Shown here: positions 47,251 to 56,625 of the stretch, piece after piece
How positions within the stretch are numbered: the first letter of the stretch is position 1
Layout of the letters: every line of letters starts with the position of its first letter
NCBI GenBank assembly: GCA_020638065.1
Contig: JACKJG010000008.1
Coordinates: 1 to 64,000 of the forward strand
Length of the DNA: 64,000 nucleotides
Origin: Hyphomicrobiaceae bacterium
GTDB taxonomy: Bacteria; Pseudomonadota; Alphaproteobacteria; Rhizobiales; Devosiaceae
Direction of reading: 5' to 3'
Made by a program: the position numbers and the translations under genes
Notes under the pieces: model-generated
Told to the model about the DNA's origin: nothing
What the model saw: only the letters and a program-made list of their open reading frames with translations
Databases searched by the model: none

Positions 47251-48219
47251 GTGAGTCTGCTCGAAGTTCGCAACCTCTTCGTCGATTTCTCGACGCCCGA
47301 TGGCACCGTGCATGCAGTGACCGACGTGAGTTTCAGCATCGCCAAGGGCGAAACCCTGGCGATCGTCGGCGAAAGCGGTTCGGGCAAGTCCCAGATCGTG
47401 TTCGCGGCCATGGGGCTTTTGGCGGATAACGGCAAGGCGCGCGGCGAGGTTCTGTTCGAAGGACGCAACCTTCTGGCGCTCAAGCAGGCGCAGCTGAACA
47501 ATGTCCGGGCCAACGACATCGCGATGATCTTTCAGGATCCGATGACGTCGCTGAACCCCTATATGCGCGTTTCCGAGCAGATGACCGAAGTTCTCGTGTT
47601 GCACAAGGGGATGAGCAAGTCCGCGGCACACGCGGAATCTGTGCGCATGCTCGAGGCGGTGAAGATTCCGGATGCCCGCAGCGTCATCCGGCGCTATCCG
47701 CACGAATGTTCGGGCGGCATGCGGCAGCGCATCATGATCGCCATGTCGCTTCTGTGCCGGCCCAAGTTGCTGATTGCCGACGAGCCGACCACGGCGCTCG
47801 ACGTGACCGTTCAGGCACAGATCATGCACCTGTTGAGCGAGATCCAGCAGGAATTCGGCACGGCAATCATTCTGATCACCCATGATCTCGGGGTGGTGGC
47901 CGGCAGCTGCGAGAATACGCTGGTGCTCTATGGCGGCCGCATCCTTGAATATGGCCCGACGCGTGATCTGTTCGCGTCGCCCGCGCAGCCCTATACCAAG
48001 GGCCTGCTGAGCGCCTTGCCGCGTCTGGACGAAGATGGCGAGGAACTCCACACCATTCCGGGCAATCCACCCAACATGATGCTTGATATCAAGGGGTGCC
48101 CGTTTGCCCCGCGCTGCACGTACCGGGTTGCGGAATGTGCTGAAACCATGCCGCCTCTGGTGAATTTCGAAGGTGGCAGACTGCGCGCCTGCCATGTCGC
48201 TATCGAGGATTTGAAATGA
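47251..48219 (+). CDS. oppD: Peptide ABC transporter ATPase (OppD)
   Basis: A 322-residue ATPase: Walker A GESGSGKSQ, signature CSGGMRQRIMIAMSLLCRP, Walker B LLIADEPTTALDVTVQ, switch His in ILITHDLGVVAG. The C-terminal oligopeptide-transporter extension (GCPFAPRCTYRVAECAETMP) is cysteine-rich, as in OppD/F proteins that may carry a 4Fe-4S cluster. Start is GTG 47251. It overlaps oppF by 4 bases. Confidence 0.93.
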   Translation: MSLLEVRNLFVDFSTPDGTVHAVTDVSFSIAKGETLAIVGESGSGKSQIVFAAMGLLADNGKARGEVLFEGRNLLALKQAQLNNVRANDIAMIFQDPMTSLNPYMRVSEQMTEVLVLHKGMSKSAAHAESVRMLEAVKIPDARSVIRRYPHECSGGMRQRIMIAMSLLCRPKLLIADEPTTALDVTVQAQIMHLLSEIQQEFGTAIILITHDLGVVAGSCENTLVLYGGRILEYGPTRDLFASPAQPYTKGLLSALPRLDEDGEELHTIPGNPPNMMLDIKGCPFAPRCTYRVAECAETMPPLVNFEGGRLRACHVAIEDLK

Positions 48220-49208
48220 GCGAAGCCGAAACAATGCTCAGTGTCGACAACCTCAAGGTCTATTTCGACATCAAGCCGGAAGGCGCGATGTTGTGGACCA
48301 AACCATTGCGGCTCAAGGCGGTCGACGGGGTCAGTTTTGACCTCAAGAAGGGCGAGACGCTTGGCATCGTGGGCGAGTCCGGTTGCGGAAAATCGACACT
48401 GGCCCGGGCGGTGATTTCGATGGTGCCATCGGAATCGGGTCGTGTGGTGTGGATGGGAAGCGACATCCTGGGCCTTCCGGTCGACAAGATGCGGCCCCTC
48501 CGGCGCGAAATCCAGATGATCTTCCAGGATCCCCTGGCCTCGCTCGATCCGCGCATGACGATCGGAGAAATCATCGCCGAGCCGCTCAAGACCCATATGC
48601 GCAACCTCAAGCCCAAAGAGATCAAAGAGCGGGTGCAGGCGATGATGGACAAGGTTGGGCTTTTGCCGAACCAGATCAACCGCTATCCGCATGAATTCTC
48701 CGGCGGGCAATGTCAGCGGATCGGGATTGCCCGCTCGCTCATTCTCGAGCCCAAACTGGTGATCTGCGATGAGCCGGTTTCCGCGCTCGATGTGTCGATC
48801 CAGGCGCAGGTTATCAACCTATTGACCCGGCTGCAGAAGGAACTCGGCATTTCGCTGATCTTCATCGCGCACGATCTGAGTGTGGTCAAACACATCTCGG
48901 ACCGGGTGCTGGTGCTTTATCTGGGTAATGCGGTCGAAATGTCGGACGGCGATGAATTGTACATGCGCCCGCGGCATCCCTACACGCAATTGCTCATTTC
49001 GGCGGTCCCGATTCCCGATCCGGAAATCGAGCAGAACCGCGAAGTCGATCTGATCAAGGGTGAATTGCCATCTCCGATCAATCCGCCGTCGGGTTGCGTG
49101 TTCCGGACGCGCTGTCCGCGCGTGCAGGAAAAATGCGCCAAGGAAAAGCCGGTGCTGCAGACCATTGAAGGCACGCACCAGGTTGCCTGCCATTTCCCGC
49201 TGGACTAG
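48216..49208 (+). CDS. oppF: Peptide ABC transporter ATPase (OppF)
   Basis: A 330-residue partner ATPase: Walker A GESGCGKST, signature FSGGQCQRIGIARSLILEP, Walker B LVICDEPVSALDVSIQ, switch His FIAHDLSVVKH, and the C-terminal CVFRTRCPRVQEKC block. It overlaps oppD by 4 bases (ATGA) and ends the five-gene opp cluster, which imports oligopeptides using ATP. Confidence 0.93.
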   Translation: MSEAETMLSVDNLKVYFDIKPEGAMLWTKPLRLKAVDGVSFDLKKGETLGIVGESGCGKSTLARAVISMVPSESGRVVWMGSDILGLPVDKMRPLRREIQMIFQDPLASLDPRMTIGEIIAEPLKTHMRNLKPKEIKERVQAMMDKVGLLPNQINRYPHEFSGGQCQRIGIARSLILEPKLVICDEPVSALDVSIQAQVINLLTRLQKELGISLIFIAHDLSVVKHISDRVLVLYLGNAVEMSDGDELYMRPRHPYTQLLISAVPIPDPEIEQNREVDLIKGELPSPINPPSGCVFRTRCPRVQEKCAKEKPVLQTIEGTHQVACHFPLD

Positions 49209-49225
49209 CGCGGCACTTCGACCCG

Positions 49226-49774
49226 TCAGGCAAACATGGCGTCGATATTGTCCTGATCCGTCGAGGCTTGCGGAGCGGCGTCTTCGAGCAGCATGCCGGC
49301 ACGGCGTTCTTCACCAGAATATCCGTTGCCTTCGTGGCGGCGCCGGTCGGGCCCGAAATAATGGGCCGAGCGCACAAAGGGCCGAGGGTTCTGCACCACT
49401 TCGACAACACGATCGTAAAGGTCACGGGCGCTGAACGGCTTGCGCAGGAATTCGGTCGTTCCCGCGTCGCGGCACTGAACCACCCGCCATTTTTCGGTAT
49501 AGGCGGACACCATGATGATGGGTACGAAACGATTGGCGCTTTTCTCGTCGGCCCGCAGCAATTCGGTCAGTTCGACGCCATTGATCGTGGTCAGGGCATA
49601 ATCGACGATGGCAATGTCGATGAGATTGTCTTTGAACGCTTCGAGCGCCATTGCGCCGTCCGTCGCCTCGGTGATGCGCGAAATGCCAAAACCGCGCAGC
49701 ATGGCGCGGAAGATCTTGACCATGTGGGGCGACGGGTCGGCAACCAGAACCGTCAATCGAGACATATCCAGCAT
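49226..49774 (-). CDS. CheY-like receiver-domain protein
   Basis: A 182-residue response regulator with only a receiver domain plus a ~45-residue polar tail. Acidic residue in VLVADPSPHMV, phosphoacceptor Asp58 in IAIVDYALTTINGVEL, and lysine in TTEFLRKPFSARDL. The tail (HYFGPDRRRHEGNGYSGEER) resembles the PDRR-containing ends found on several alphaproteobacterial receiver proteins. ATG 49765 is an alternative start. Its kinase is not in the window; convergent with oppF. Confidence 0.85.
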   Translation of the reverse strand: MLDMSRLTVLVADPSPHMVKIFRAMLRGFGISRITEATDGAMALEAFKDNLIDIAIVDYALTTINGVELTELLRADEKSANRFVPIIMVSAYTEKWRVVQCRDAGTTEFLRKPFSARDLYDRVVEVVQNPRPFVRSAHYFGPDRRRHEGNGYSGEERRAGMLLEDAAPQASTDQDNIDAMFA

Positions 49775-49897
49775 TGTGTCGAACCTGCGATCTGACGGGC
49801 AGGCTAGCGGTGCCGGCTCAGTCCTGGGTAAATGGACGGCTACGCAGTAATCCGGTGAGGTGAGGCGTTTCTGTCGCGAAATTGCGGCAATGCGGCG

Positions 49898-49926
49898 TTG
49901 ACAAGCGCGGACTCTCCCCCTATGAC
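49898..49926 (+). promoter_or_regulatory. sigma70 promoter of rpmJ
   Basis: Perfect -35 TTGACA (49898-49903), exactly 17 bases, then TATGAC (49921-49926). The predicted start near 49933 leaves a leader of about 50 bases before the rpmJ ATG. Confidence 0.65.
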
Positions 49927-49983
49927 AGCGCCAGTTTTGTGGGCGCCTGGCGCCCCTTTTTCTGTTTTCCAGCGAGGTTGGGC

Positions 49984-50109
49984 ATGAAGATCAAGAATTC
50001 GCTCCGGGCGCTGATGGGCCGGCATCGCGACAACAAGCTCGTGCGCCGCCGCGGTCGCTTCTACATCATCAACAAGGTCAACAAGCGCTTCAAAGCCCGT
50101 CAGGGTTGA
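49984..50109 (+). CDS. rpmJ: 50S ribosomal protein L36 (cysteine-free type)
   Basis: A 41-residue basic protein, MKIKNSLRALMGRHRDNKLV then RRRGRFYIINKVNKRFKARQ, matching the L36 type that lacks the zinc-binding cysteines. It sits in the large ribosomal subunit. The gene is isolated, as is usual for this paralogue in alphaproteobacteria, with its own promoter and terminator. Confidence 0.95.
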   Translation: MKIKNSLRALMGRHRDNKLVRRRGRFYIINKVNKRFKARQG

Positions 50110-50145
50110 GGCCGCGCCAGTTTGGCGTTTGATCTTTAGAATTTG

Positions 50146-50169
50146 AAAGCCCGCCATTCGGCGGGCTTT
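50146..50169 (+). terminator. Intrinsic terminator of rpmJ
   Basis: Ten-bp stem AAAGCCCGCC/GGCGGGCTTT, loop ATTC, followed by TGTTTT. It also lies just beyond the stop of the convergent peptidase and may serve both genes. Confidence 0.88.
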
Positions 50170-50178
50170 TGTTTTGGC

Positions 50179-51570
50179 CTAGCCGAGCGCCGCCAGAATC
50201 CTGACCCAGGACCGGATGCCCTTGTGGAAGGCCTCGAGGTCCAGCTTCTCGTTGGGGGAGTGGACCGCATCGTCCTTGCGCCCAAATCCGATCATGAGCG
50301 CATCGAGACCGAGCACCTTCTTGATCGATTCTACGGCGGGGATTGAGCCGCCGCCGCCATGCAGCACCGGCTCTGTGCCCCATTCCTGTTTGAGCGCCTG
50401 TTTGGCCTTGTCGATATAGGGGCCGGAAAAAGGAACGGCGACGGCTGCTGCGGCCCCATGTTCCTCGAATTCCACCCTGCAATCCGGCGGCAGGCGGTCG
50501 CGCACGTGCTTGCGGAAAGCGTCACGCACCTTTTGCGGGTCCTGATCGGCGACCAGACGGAACGAAATCTTGGCATTGGCCTTGGCCGGGATAACGGTCT
50601 TGAATCCTTCGCCCGCATATCCGCCGGAAATGCCGTTGATTTCGCAGGTAGGGCGGGCATTGACCTGTTCGAACACGGTGCGACCCTTCTCACCTGCCGG
50701 GGTGGTCAAACCCACCATGCCGAGAAATTCCTTCTCATCGAAGTCCAGGTGTTTCCACATTTCGACGATCTCGGGCGGGGTTTCGCGCACATCGTCATAA
50801 AAACCCTCGACGGCCACGCTGCCATCCGGATTTCTGAGGCTTGCGATGATGTCGGCGACGACCTGGTTGGGGTTGCGGGCGGCAGAACCATACATGCCCG
50901 AATGCAGGTCGCGGGTGGCGCAGGTGATGGTCATGTCCTCAGCCACGAGACCGCGCAGGGAGGTGACGATGGCCGGGGTCTGATCGTCCCACATGCCGGT
51001 GTCGCAAACGAGGGCCAGGTCGGCCTTGAGTTCGTCAGCATTGGCGCTAACGAACGGCAGAAAGTTCCTGCTCGCCGATTCCTCCTCGCCTTCGATGATG
51101 AAACTGAGGCCGAGCGGCAGCTTGCCCTTTACCGAAAGGAAGGTGCGGCACGCCTCGACAAAGGTCATGACCAGTCCCTTGTCGTCCGCGGCGCCGCGGG
51201 CATAAACGTGCTTTTCGCCTTTTTCGTCCTCGACCATCGCCGGTTCGAAAGGATCGGAATGCCACAGTTCGAGCGGATCGACGGGTTGTACATCGTAATG
51301 GCCGTAAAAGAGCGCATTGGTTCCACCTTCCTGGCGGGCATGGGCGACGACCATCGGATTGCCCTTGGTGTCGCGCACCGCCGCGTCAAAACCGAGGGCG
51401 CTTAATTGATCCGAAAGCCATTCTGCGGCTTCGCGGCATTGCGGTGCATACGCCGTATCGGTTGAAATGGACGGGATGCGCAGCAATTCGAACCAGCGCT
51501 CGAGGCTTTTGTCGAGGTTCGCATCGACATGGGTCAGCAATTGTTCGATTTCGTCAGAAGACAGGGACAT
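50179..51570 (-). CDS. M20-family metallopeptidase / dipeptidase
   Basis: A 463-residue zinc peptidase of the M20 (ArgE/DapE/CPG2) family. Metal ligands are in NALFYGHYDVQPVDP (His, Asp) and ARGAADDKGLVM (Asp), the general base in FIIEGEEESASRNF (Glu-Glu), DTGMWDDQTPAI, and His in a late HGGGGSIPAVESIKK. A dimerisation domain (about 190-350) is inserted. It matches cytosolic non-specific dipeptidase-type members. Divergent from ppsA across 223 bases; an adjoining peptide importer (opp) is a plausible upstream partner in peptide use. Confidence 0.88.
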   Translation of the reverse strand: MSLSSDEIEQLLTHVDANLDKSLERWFELLRIPSISTDTAYAPQCREAAEWLSDQLSALGFDAAVRDTKGNPMVVAHARQEGGTNALFYGHYDVQPVDPLELWHSDPFEPAMVEDEKGEKHVYARGAADDKGLVMTFVEACRTFLSVKGKLPLGLSFIIEGEEESASRNFLPFVSANADELKADLALVCDTGMWDDQTPAIVTSLRGLVAEDMTITCATRDLHSGMYGSAARNPNQVVADIIASLRNPDGSVAVEGFYDDVRETPPEIVEMWKHLDFDEKEFLGMVGLTTPAGEKGRTVFEQVNARPTCEINGISGGYAGEGFKTVIPAKANAKISFRLVADQDPQKVRDAFRKHVRDRLPPDCRVEFEEHGAAAAVAVPFSGPYIDKAKQALKQEWGTEPVLHGGGGSIPAVESIKKVLGLDALMIGFGRKDDAVHSPNEKLDLEAFHKGIRSWVRILAALG

Positions 51571-51690
51571 GAAGGACTCCTTGGGATGGCCGAAACTTAT
51601 CGGGCGGCCTGCGATGAGGCAATCGGGTTTGGCGTTGCAACCCGCAGGTCAAAGTTGTTTGATGTCCGAGGAGAGGACAATTTGGGATCG

Positions 51691-51704
51691 ATTGCGATCG
51701 CAAT
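51691..51704. promoter_or_regulatory. Perfect 14-bp palindrome before ppsA
   Basis: ATTGCGATCGCAAT, a CG-centred palindrome of the kind bound by LacI-family and similar dimeric regulators, lies 90 bases upstream of ppsA in its divergent control region. The regulator is not in the window. A chance palindrome of this length is unlikely but possible. Confidence 0.4.
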
Positions 51705-51793
51705 TTCACCGGCTTGATCAGGATCATTCCAGTCCTGACAATGAGGTGTAACAGACGTTCGTCATTATCAGGCAAATCACTCAGGAGCAGAAA

Positions 51794-54175
51794 ATGTCAG
51801 CGACAATTATGTGGTTCGAAGATCTCCGGCGCAAAGACGTTGCCGCCGTGGGCGGCAAGAACTCGTCGCTCGGTGAAATGGTCAGCACGCTGGACGCAAG
51901 GGGCGTCAAGGTGCCGGGCGGGTTTGCCACGACCTCGGATGCCTATTGGCAATTCATCGAGGAAAGCGGTCTAGGTCAGGTCATCCGCGATACGCTCGCC
52001 GAACTCGAATCTGGTCACATTCCTCTGGCCGAAGCCGGCGCAACGATCCGCAAGGCCTTTTTGAAGAAGCCTTGGCCGGACAATCTCAAGAACGATATCC
52101 TTGCGGCCTACAAGGAATTGGGCCGCCGGGCCGGACGTGACAATCCCGATGTTGCGGTGCGGTCGAGCGCGACGGCGGAGGATCTGCCGGATGCCAGCTT
52201 CGCCGGCCAGCAGGAAACCTACCTCAACGTTTCGGGCGAAGCGGAAATTCTGGAAGCCTGCCGGAAGTGCTACGCATCGCTCTTTACCGACCGTGCCATT
52301 TCGTATCGCACCACCAAGGGCTTCGACCATCTGAAGGTCGCGCTTTCTGTCGGCGTGCAGATGATGGTCCGCTCCGATATCGGTGGTTCCGGCGTCATGT
52401 TCTCGATCGACACGGAAACCGGTTTTGACAAGGTCGTGGTGATCAACGCCGCATGGGGCCTTGGCGAAAACGTGGTGCAGGGCGCCGTCGATCCGGACGA
52501 ATTCGTGGTGTTCAAACCACTGCTTGAAAATAAGAGCTTTGCGCCGATCGTCGAAAAGCGTCTCGGCGCCAAGAAAATCAAGATGATCTACGCCGCCGAC
52601 AGCTTCAATCCGGTCAAGAACGTGCCGACGTCGAAGGCCGAACGCGAACGCTTCGTGCTGGATGACGAGGACATTCTTCACCTGGCACGCTGGGCGGTGG
52701 AAATCGAAAACCATTATGGCTGCCCCATGGACATGGAATGGGCCAAGGACGGCGACACGGGCGAATTGTTCATCGTGCAGGCGCGGCCTGAGACGGTGCA
52801 GTCGCGCAAGTCCGGCGCCGTGCTGCAATCCTATTCGATTTCCGGCAAGGGCGAGGTTCTGACGACCGGGCTCAGCGTCGGTGCCGCGGCGGTTGCGGGG
52901 CAAGTCTGCGTGATCGAGGACGTCAAGGATATCGATCAGTTCGTCGATGGCTCGATTCTGGTCACCAGCACGACTGACCCGGATTGGGTGCCGATCATGA
53001 AGAAAGCCGCAGGCATCATTACCGATCATGGCGGACGCACGTCGCACGCGGCCATCGTGTCGCGCGAATTGGGCACTCCGGCCATCGTCGGCACGGGCAA
53101 TGCCACGCACGTGCTGCATAGCGAGCAGGAAGTGACCATGTCGTGTGGCGAGGGCGACGAAGGCTTTGTTTATTCCGGCATCGCCGAAATCAATATCGAA
53201 GACATCCAGCTCGACGATATCCCGCAGACGGAAACCAAGGTCATGTTCAATCTGGCCAATCCGGGTGCCGCGTTCCGCTGGTGGCGCATCCCGAGCGATG
53301 GTGTCGGTCTGGCGCGTATGGAGTTCGTGATCAACAACCACATCAAGGTCCACCCGATGGCCCTGATCAAGTTCGACGAGCTCAAGAGCGAAGCGGCCAA
53401 GGCCGAGATCGAAGAGCTGACAAAGGGTTATGACGACAAGCCGTCCTATTTCGTCGACAAGCTGTCGCGTGGTCTGGCGCGGATCGGTGCGGCGGCGCAT
53501 CCGAACCCGGTTATCGTCCGCATGAGCGACTTCAAGACCAACGAATATGCCGGCCTTTTGGGCGGTGCACAGTTCGAGCCCAAGGAAGAAAATCCGATGA
53601 TCGGGTTCCGCGGTGCATCGCGCTATTATTCGCCGAAATATCGCGACGGATTTGCGCTCGAGTGCAAGGCGATCAAGCGGGCGCGCGACGAGATGGGCTT
53701 CGACAATATCATCATGATGATCCCATTCTGCCGGTCCACCGGCGAAGCGGATCGCGTGCTCGAAGTGATGGCCGAGAATGGTCTGAAACGCGGCGAGAAC
53801 GGCCTCAAGGTCTATGTGATGTGCGAAATCCCGGCCAACGTGGTTCTAGCCGACGAGTTCGCCAAGCGCTTCGACGGGTTCTCGATCGGTTCAAACGACC
53901 TGACGCAGCTGACCCTTGGCGTGGACCGTGATTCCGAAGATCTGGCAAGCCTGTTCGACGAGCAGGACCCTGCGGTCGAATGGATGATCGAGAACGTCAT
54001 GCGCGAAGCACACAAGGCCGGTGCCAAGGTCGGGCTTTGCGGACAAGGCCCGAGCGATCACCCACAGTTTGCCGAGTTTCTCGTCGGCTGCGGCATCGAC
54101 TCGATTTCGGTGACGCCGGACAGCTTCGTGGCCGTCAAGCGGCACGTCGCGGCGGCTGAAAAACGCAAGAGCTGA
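51794..54175 (+). CDS. ppsA: Phosphoenolpyruvate synthase (pyruvate, water dikinase)
   Basis: A 793-residue gluconeogenic enzyme making PEP from pyruvate and ATP. ATP-grasp N-terminal part (VGGKNSSLGEMVSTLDARGV, VAVRSSATAEDLPDASFAGQ), the swivelling phosphohistidine in GGRTSHAAIVSRELGTPAIV, and the TIM-barrel PEP site near the end (GSNDLTQLTLGVDRDSEDLA, with the catalytic cysteine in KVGLCGQGPSDHPQF). AGGAGC is the Shine-Dalgarno. It has its own terminator and is convergent with pyk, which runs the opposite reaction. Confidence 0.96.
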   Translation: MSATIMWFEDLRRKDVAAVGGKNSSLGEMVSTLDARGVKVPGGFATTSDAYWQFIEESGLGQVIRDTLAELESGHIPLAEAGATIRKAFLKKPWPDNLKNDILAAYKELGRRAGRDNPDVAVRSSATAEDLPDASFAGQQETYLNVSGEAEILEACRKCYASLFTDRAISYRTTKGFDHLKVALSVGVQMMVRSDIGGSGVMFSIDTETGFDKVVVINAAWGLGENVVQGAVDPDEFVVFKPLLENKSFAPIVEKRLGAKKIKMIYAADSFNPVKNVPTSKAERERFVLDDEDILHLARWAVEIENHYGCPMDMEWAKDGDTGELFIVQARPETVQSRKSGAVLQSYSISGKGEVLTTGLSVGAAAVAGQVCVIEDVKDIDQFVDGSILVTSTTDPDWVPIMKKAAGIITDHGGRTSHAAIVSRELGTPAIVGTGNATHVLHSEQEVTMSCGEGDEGFVYSGIAEINIEDIQLDDIPQTETKVMFNLANPGAAFRWWRIPSDGVGLARMEFVINNHIKVHPMALIKFDELKSEAAKAEIEELTKGYDDKPSYFVDKLSRGLARIGAAAHPNPVIVRMSDFKTNEYAGLLGGAQFEPKEENPMIGFRGASRYYSPKYRDGFALECKAIKRARDEMGFDNIIMMIPFCRSTGEADRVLEVMAENGLKRGENGLKVYVMCEIPANVVLADEFAKRFDGFSIGSNDLTQLTLGVDRDSEDLASLFDEQDPAVEWMIENVMREAHKAGAKVGLCGQGPSDHPQFAEFLVGCGIDSISVTPDSFVAVKRHVAAAEKRKS

Positions 54176-54198
54176 TGCTCGAGTGCTGAGATGACAGA

Positions 54199-54226
54199 AG
54201 CGGTGCGCCGGAGATGGCGCGCCGCT
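54199..54226 (+). terminator. Intrinsic terminator of ppsA
   Basis: Eleven-bp stem AGCGGTGCGCC/GGCGCGCCGCT (one G-T wobble), loop GGAGAT, followed by TTTTTCC. It separates convergent ppsA and pyk. Confidence 0.85.
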
Positions 54227-54231
54227 TTTTC

Positions 54232-55653
54232 CTATTGTCCGCCGACATAGGCGATGCGCAGCATGTTGGTGGTGCCGGGGGTGCCGAAGGGCACGCCGGC
54301 AGTAATGGCGATGCGCTCGCCCTGTTCGGCAAAGCCTGCATCTGCGGAAATCGCGCAGGCGCGGGCGACCATGTCTTCGACGTCTTCGGGGTCCGGCATC
54401 ACATAGCAGTAAAGACCCCAGACCAGGCTGAGGCGCCGGACGGTGCGCAGTTCGGGCGATAGCACCATGATGGGTGTGGCCGGGCGTTCGCGCGCGGCGC
54501 GCAGACCGGTGGAGCCGGACGAGGTGTAGGTGACGATCGCCGCCAGATCGAGCGTTTCGGCGACCTGACGGGTTGCGGCGGCAATCGCGTCGGCGGCGGT
54601 GGCTTCTGGATTGTGCTGCTGGGCGCGGATGATGGACTGGTAGTTGATGTCCTGCTCGACCGCCTGGGCGACCTTGTTCATGGTCTCGACCGCTTCGATG
54701 GGGAAGTCACCGGCGGCGGATTCAGCCGAGAGCATGATGGCGTCGGCGCCCTCGAAAACTGCGATGGAAACGTCGGATACCTCGGCACGGGTCGGCACCG
54801 GTGCGTGGATCATGGATTCGAGCATCTGGGTGGCCACGACCACAGGCTTGCCGAAACGGCGGGCCATGCGGATCATGCGCTTCTGCAGGCCGGGGACCTG
54901 TTCGAGCGGCATTTCGACTCCGAGATCGCCACGGGCGATCATGACCGCGTCACAGAGTTTGAAAATGTCTTCGAGCCGATCGATTGCCTGCGGCTTTTCG
55001 ATCTTGGCCATGACGCCGGCCCGCCCACGCACGACCTTGCGCACGTCCATGACGTCTTCGGGCCGTTGCACGAAGCTGAGCGCGACCCAGTCGATCTGCT
55101 CATCGAGGGCCTCTTCGAGATCGGCGTGATCCTTTTCGGTCATTGCCGACAGATTGAGCAGCGTGTCGGGAACCGAAACACCCTTCTTGTTGGAGAGAAC
55201 GCCGCCATGCAGGACTTCGGTGGTAATGCGATCGCCCGTCACCCCGGTCACCTTGAGCGCGATCTTGCCATCGTCGAGCAGCAGGCGGTGGCCCGCCTCA
55301 ATCGCCTCGAATATCTCGGGGTGGGGCAGGTAAACGCGGGTGACGTCGCCAAGGGCGGGATCGCGGTCAAGCGCGAAGGTCTGTCCATCCATCAGTTCCG
55401 CCGCTCCATTGGCAAACGTGCCAACGCGGATCTTGGGGCCCTGAAGGTCGACGAGAATGCCAAGCGGACGGCCAAGCTGTTCTTCAACGCGGCGGATGCG
55501 GGCAACGGTTTCGCGCATCAGGTCATGGCTGGCATGGCTCATATTGATGCGAAAGACATTGGCACCGGCCTCGACAAGGCGCCTGACCATGTCGTCGCTA
55601 TTGGATGCGGGGCCGAGTGTGGCGAGGATTTTGACGCGTCGAGGGAATTTCAT
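54232..55653 (-). CDS. pyk: Pyruvate kinase
   Basis: A 473-residue glycolytic enzyme (PEP plus ADP to pyruvate plus ATP). RRVKILATLGPASNS at the N-terminus, NVFRINMSHASHD, LVDLQGPKIRVGTF, active site VMIARGDLGVEMPLEQVPGL, and DAIMLSAESAAGDFPIEAVE, where the more usual LSGETAxG is LSAESAxG. The C-terminal regulatory domain is present. It overlaps the upstream DUF1036 gene by 4 bases and is convergent with ppsA. Confidence 0.95.
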   Translation of the reverse strand: MKFPRRVKILATLGPASNSDDMVRRLVEAGANVFRINMSHASHDLMRETVARIRRVEEQLGRPLGILVDLQGPKIRVGTFANGAAELMDGQTFALDRDPALGDVTRVYLPHPEIFEAIEAGHRLLLDDGKIALKVTGVTGDRITTEVLHGGVLSNKKGVSVPDTLLNLSAMTEKDHADLEEALDEQIDWVALSFVQRPEDVMDVRKVVRGRAGVMAKIEKPQAIDRLEDIFKLCDAVMIARGDLGVEMPLEQVPGLQKRMIRMARRFGKPVVVATQMLESMIHAPVPTRAEVSDVSIAVFEGADAIMLSAESAAGDFPIEAVETMNKVAQAVEQDINYQSIIRAQQHNPEATAADAIAAATRQVAETLDLAAIVTYTSSGSTGLRAARERPATPIMVLSPELRTVRRLSLVWGLYCYVMPDPEDVEDMVARACAISADAGFAEQGERIAITAGVPFGTPGTTNMLRIAYVGGQ

Positions 55654-56168
55654 TCGGTACCCGGATCGGTGAGTTCGGTTTCAATGGGTGTGTCGCTGGT
55701 GGCGTTGGATTCGGTCAGCTGAAAGGTCCAGCTTGGGTTGTCGGTGCCGGCCGTGCCCTTTTCGCCCGTGTCGGCCTCGAAAAAGCCGGTGCGTTCATAG
55801 CCGCGCGCCAGACAGTCTTCTACACCGATTATTGTGAAGCTTTCATTTTGCGTGCACATGAAGGCGCTGCCTTCCCACGTGCCGCCGCCGATATCGTCGA
55901 CTGCGTAGAGGTAGTAATAGCGCTTTTGCAGGTTGCCGAGCACGACGATGGCACAGTCGCCGGGATTGGCGATCCACCAGCCCTCGGATTGCCAGCCGCG
56001 TTCGGAATGATAGCCGAGGGCAATCGAAACAGGGTTGGTTGTCTGGTTACAGACCCGCAAATCCGCGCGCGCGGGCGAGGTCGCGATCAGCGACAAGAAC
56101 AATGCCGTTGCCAGGAAGGACAGGACCGCGCCGGGGCGGAATGCGTGCGAAATGCGAAGCAGGGTCAT
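55650..56168 (-). CDS. DUF1036 exported protein
   Basis: A 172-residue protein with a signal peptide (FLATALFLSLIATSPARA) and a DUF1036 domain: LRVCNQTTNPVSIALGYHSE, WWIANPGDCAIVVLGNLQKR and YYYLYAVDDIGGGTWEG. Family members are common in alphaproteobacteria and are usually found beside pyk, but the role is not established. It overlaps the pyk start by 4 bases, so it is coupled to it. The acidic tail (SDTPIETELTDPGTE) is disordered-looking. Confidence 0.88.
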   Translation of the reverse strand: MTLLRISHAFRPGAVLSFLATALFLSLIATSPARADLRVCNQTTNPVSIALGYHSERGWQSEGWWIANPGDCAIVVLGNLQKRYYYLYAVDDIGGGTWEGSAFMCTQNESFTIIGVEDCLARGYERTGFFEADTGEKGTAGTDNPSWTFQLTESNATSDTPIETELTDPGTE

Positions 56169-56352
56169 TTTCGTTCCGTGTCATGCGCAAGCGGGCCCAT
56201 TAAGTCAATGGGCCTGACCGAATGGCTCGTTTGCTAGAATCGCATTGCGTCCAAGGTTGGGCGATGGGTTGCGGGGATAAGTCCGCTCCGGGTCTTGCCA
56301 GCGGGCGGCGACTGGGGTTGAAGCTAGCCTGTCGAAATAACGGAGTATTGTC

Positions 56353-56619
56353 ATGGCGAGCGGCGGAATGGCACCGGGTCAACTCAAGGCGTTCATTGAA
56401 CGGATCGAGCGGCTCGAAGAAGAGAAAAAGGCGATCGCCGACGATATTCGCGAGGTCTATGCCGAAGCCAAAGGCAACGGCTTCGACACCAAGGTGATGC
56501 GCCAGGTCGTCAAGATCCGCAAGCAGGACACCAATGAGCGGCTGGAACAGGAAGCTGTGCTCGATACCTATCTGCACGCGCTGGGCATGGCTGCGCAGCA
56601 TACCGGCGCGGACGAATAG
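56353..56619 (+). CDS. gapR: GapR-like nucleoid-associated protein (DUF2312)
   Basis: An 88-residue basic/acidic alternating coiled-coil protein: LKAFIERIERLEEEKKAIAD, DIREVYAEAKGNGFDTKVMR and VVKIRKQDTNERLEQEAVLD. This is the DUF2312/UPF0335 family, whose Caulobacter member GapR binds overtwisted DNA ahead of replication forks. The ATG at 56353 has an upstream GGAGTATTGTC stretch. The product's role in this organism is inferred from the family. Confidence 0.9.
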   Translation: MASGGMAPGQLKAFIERIERLEEEKKAIADDIREVYAEAKGNGFDTKVMRQVVKIRKQDTNERLEQEAVLDTYLHALGMAAQHTGADE

Positions 56620-56625
56620 GCGCTT

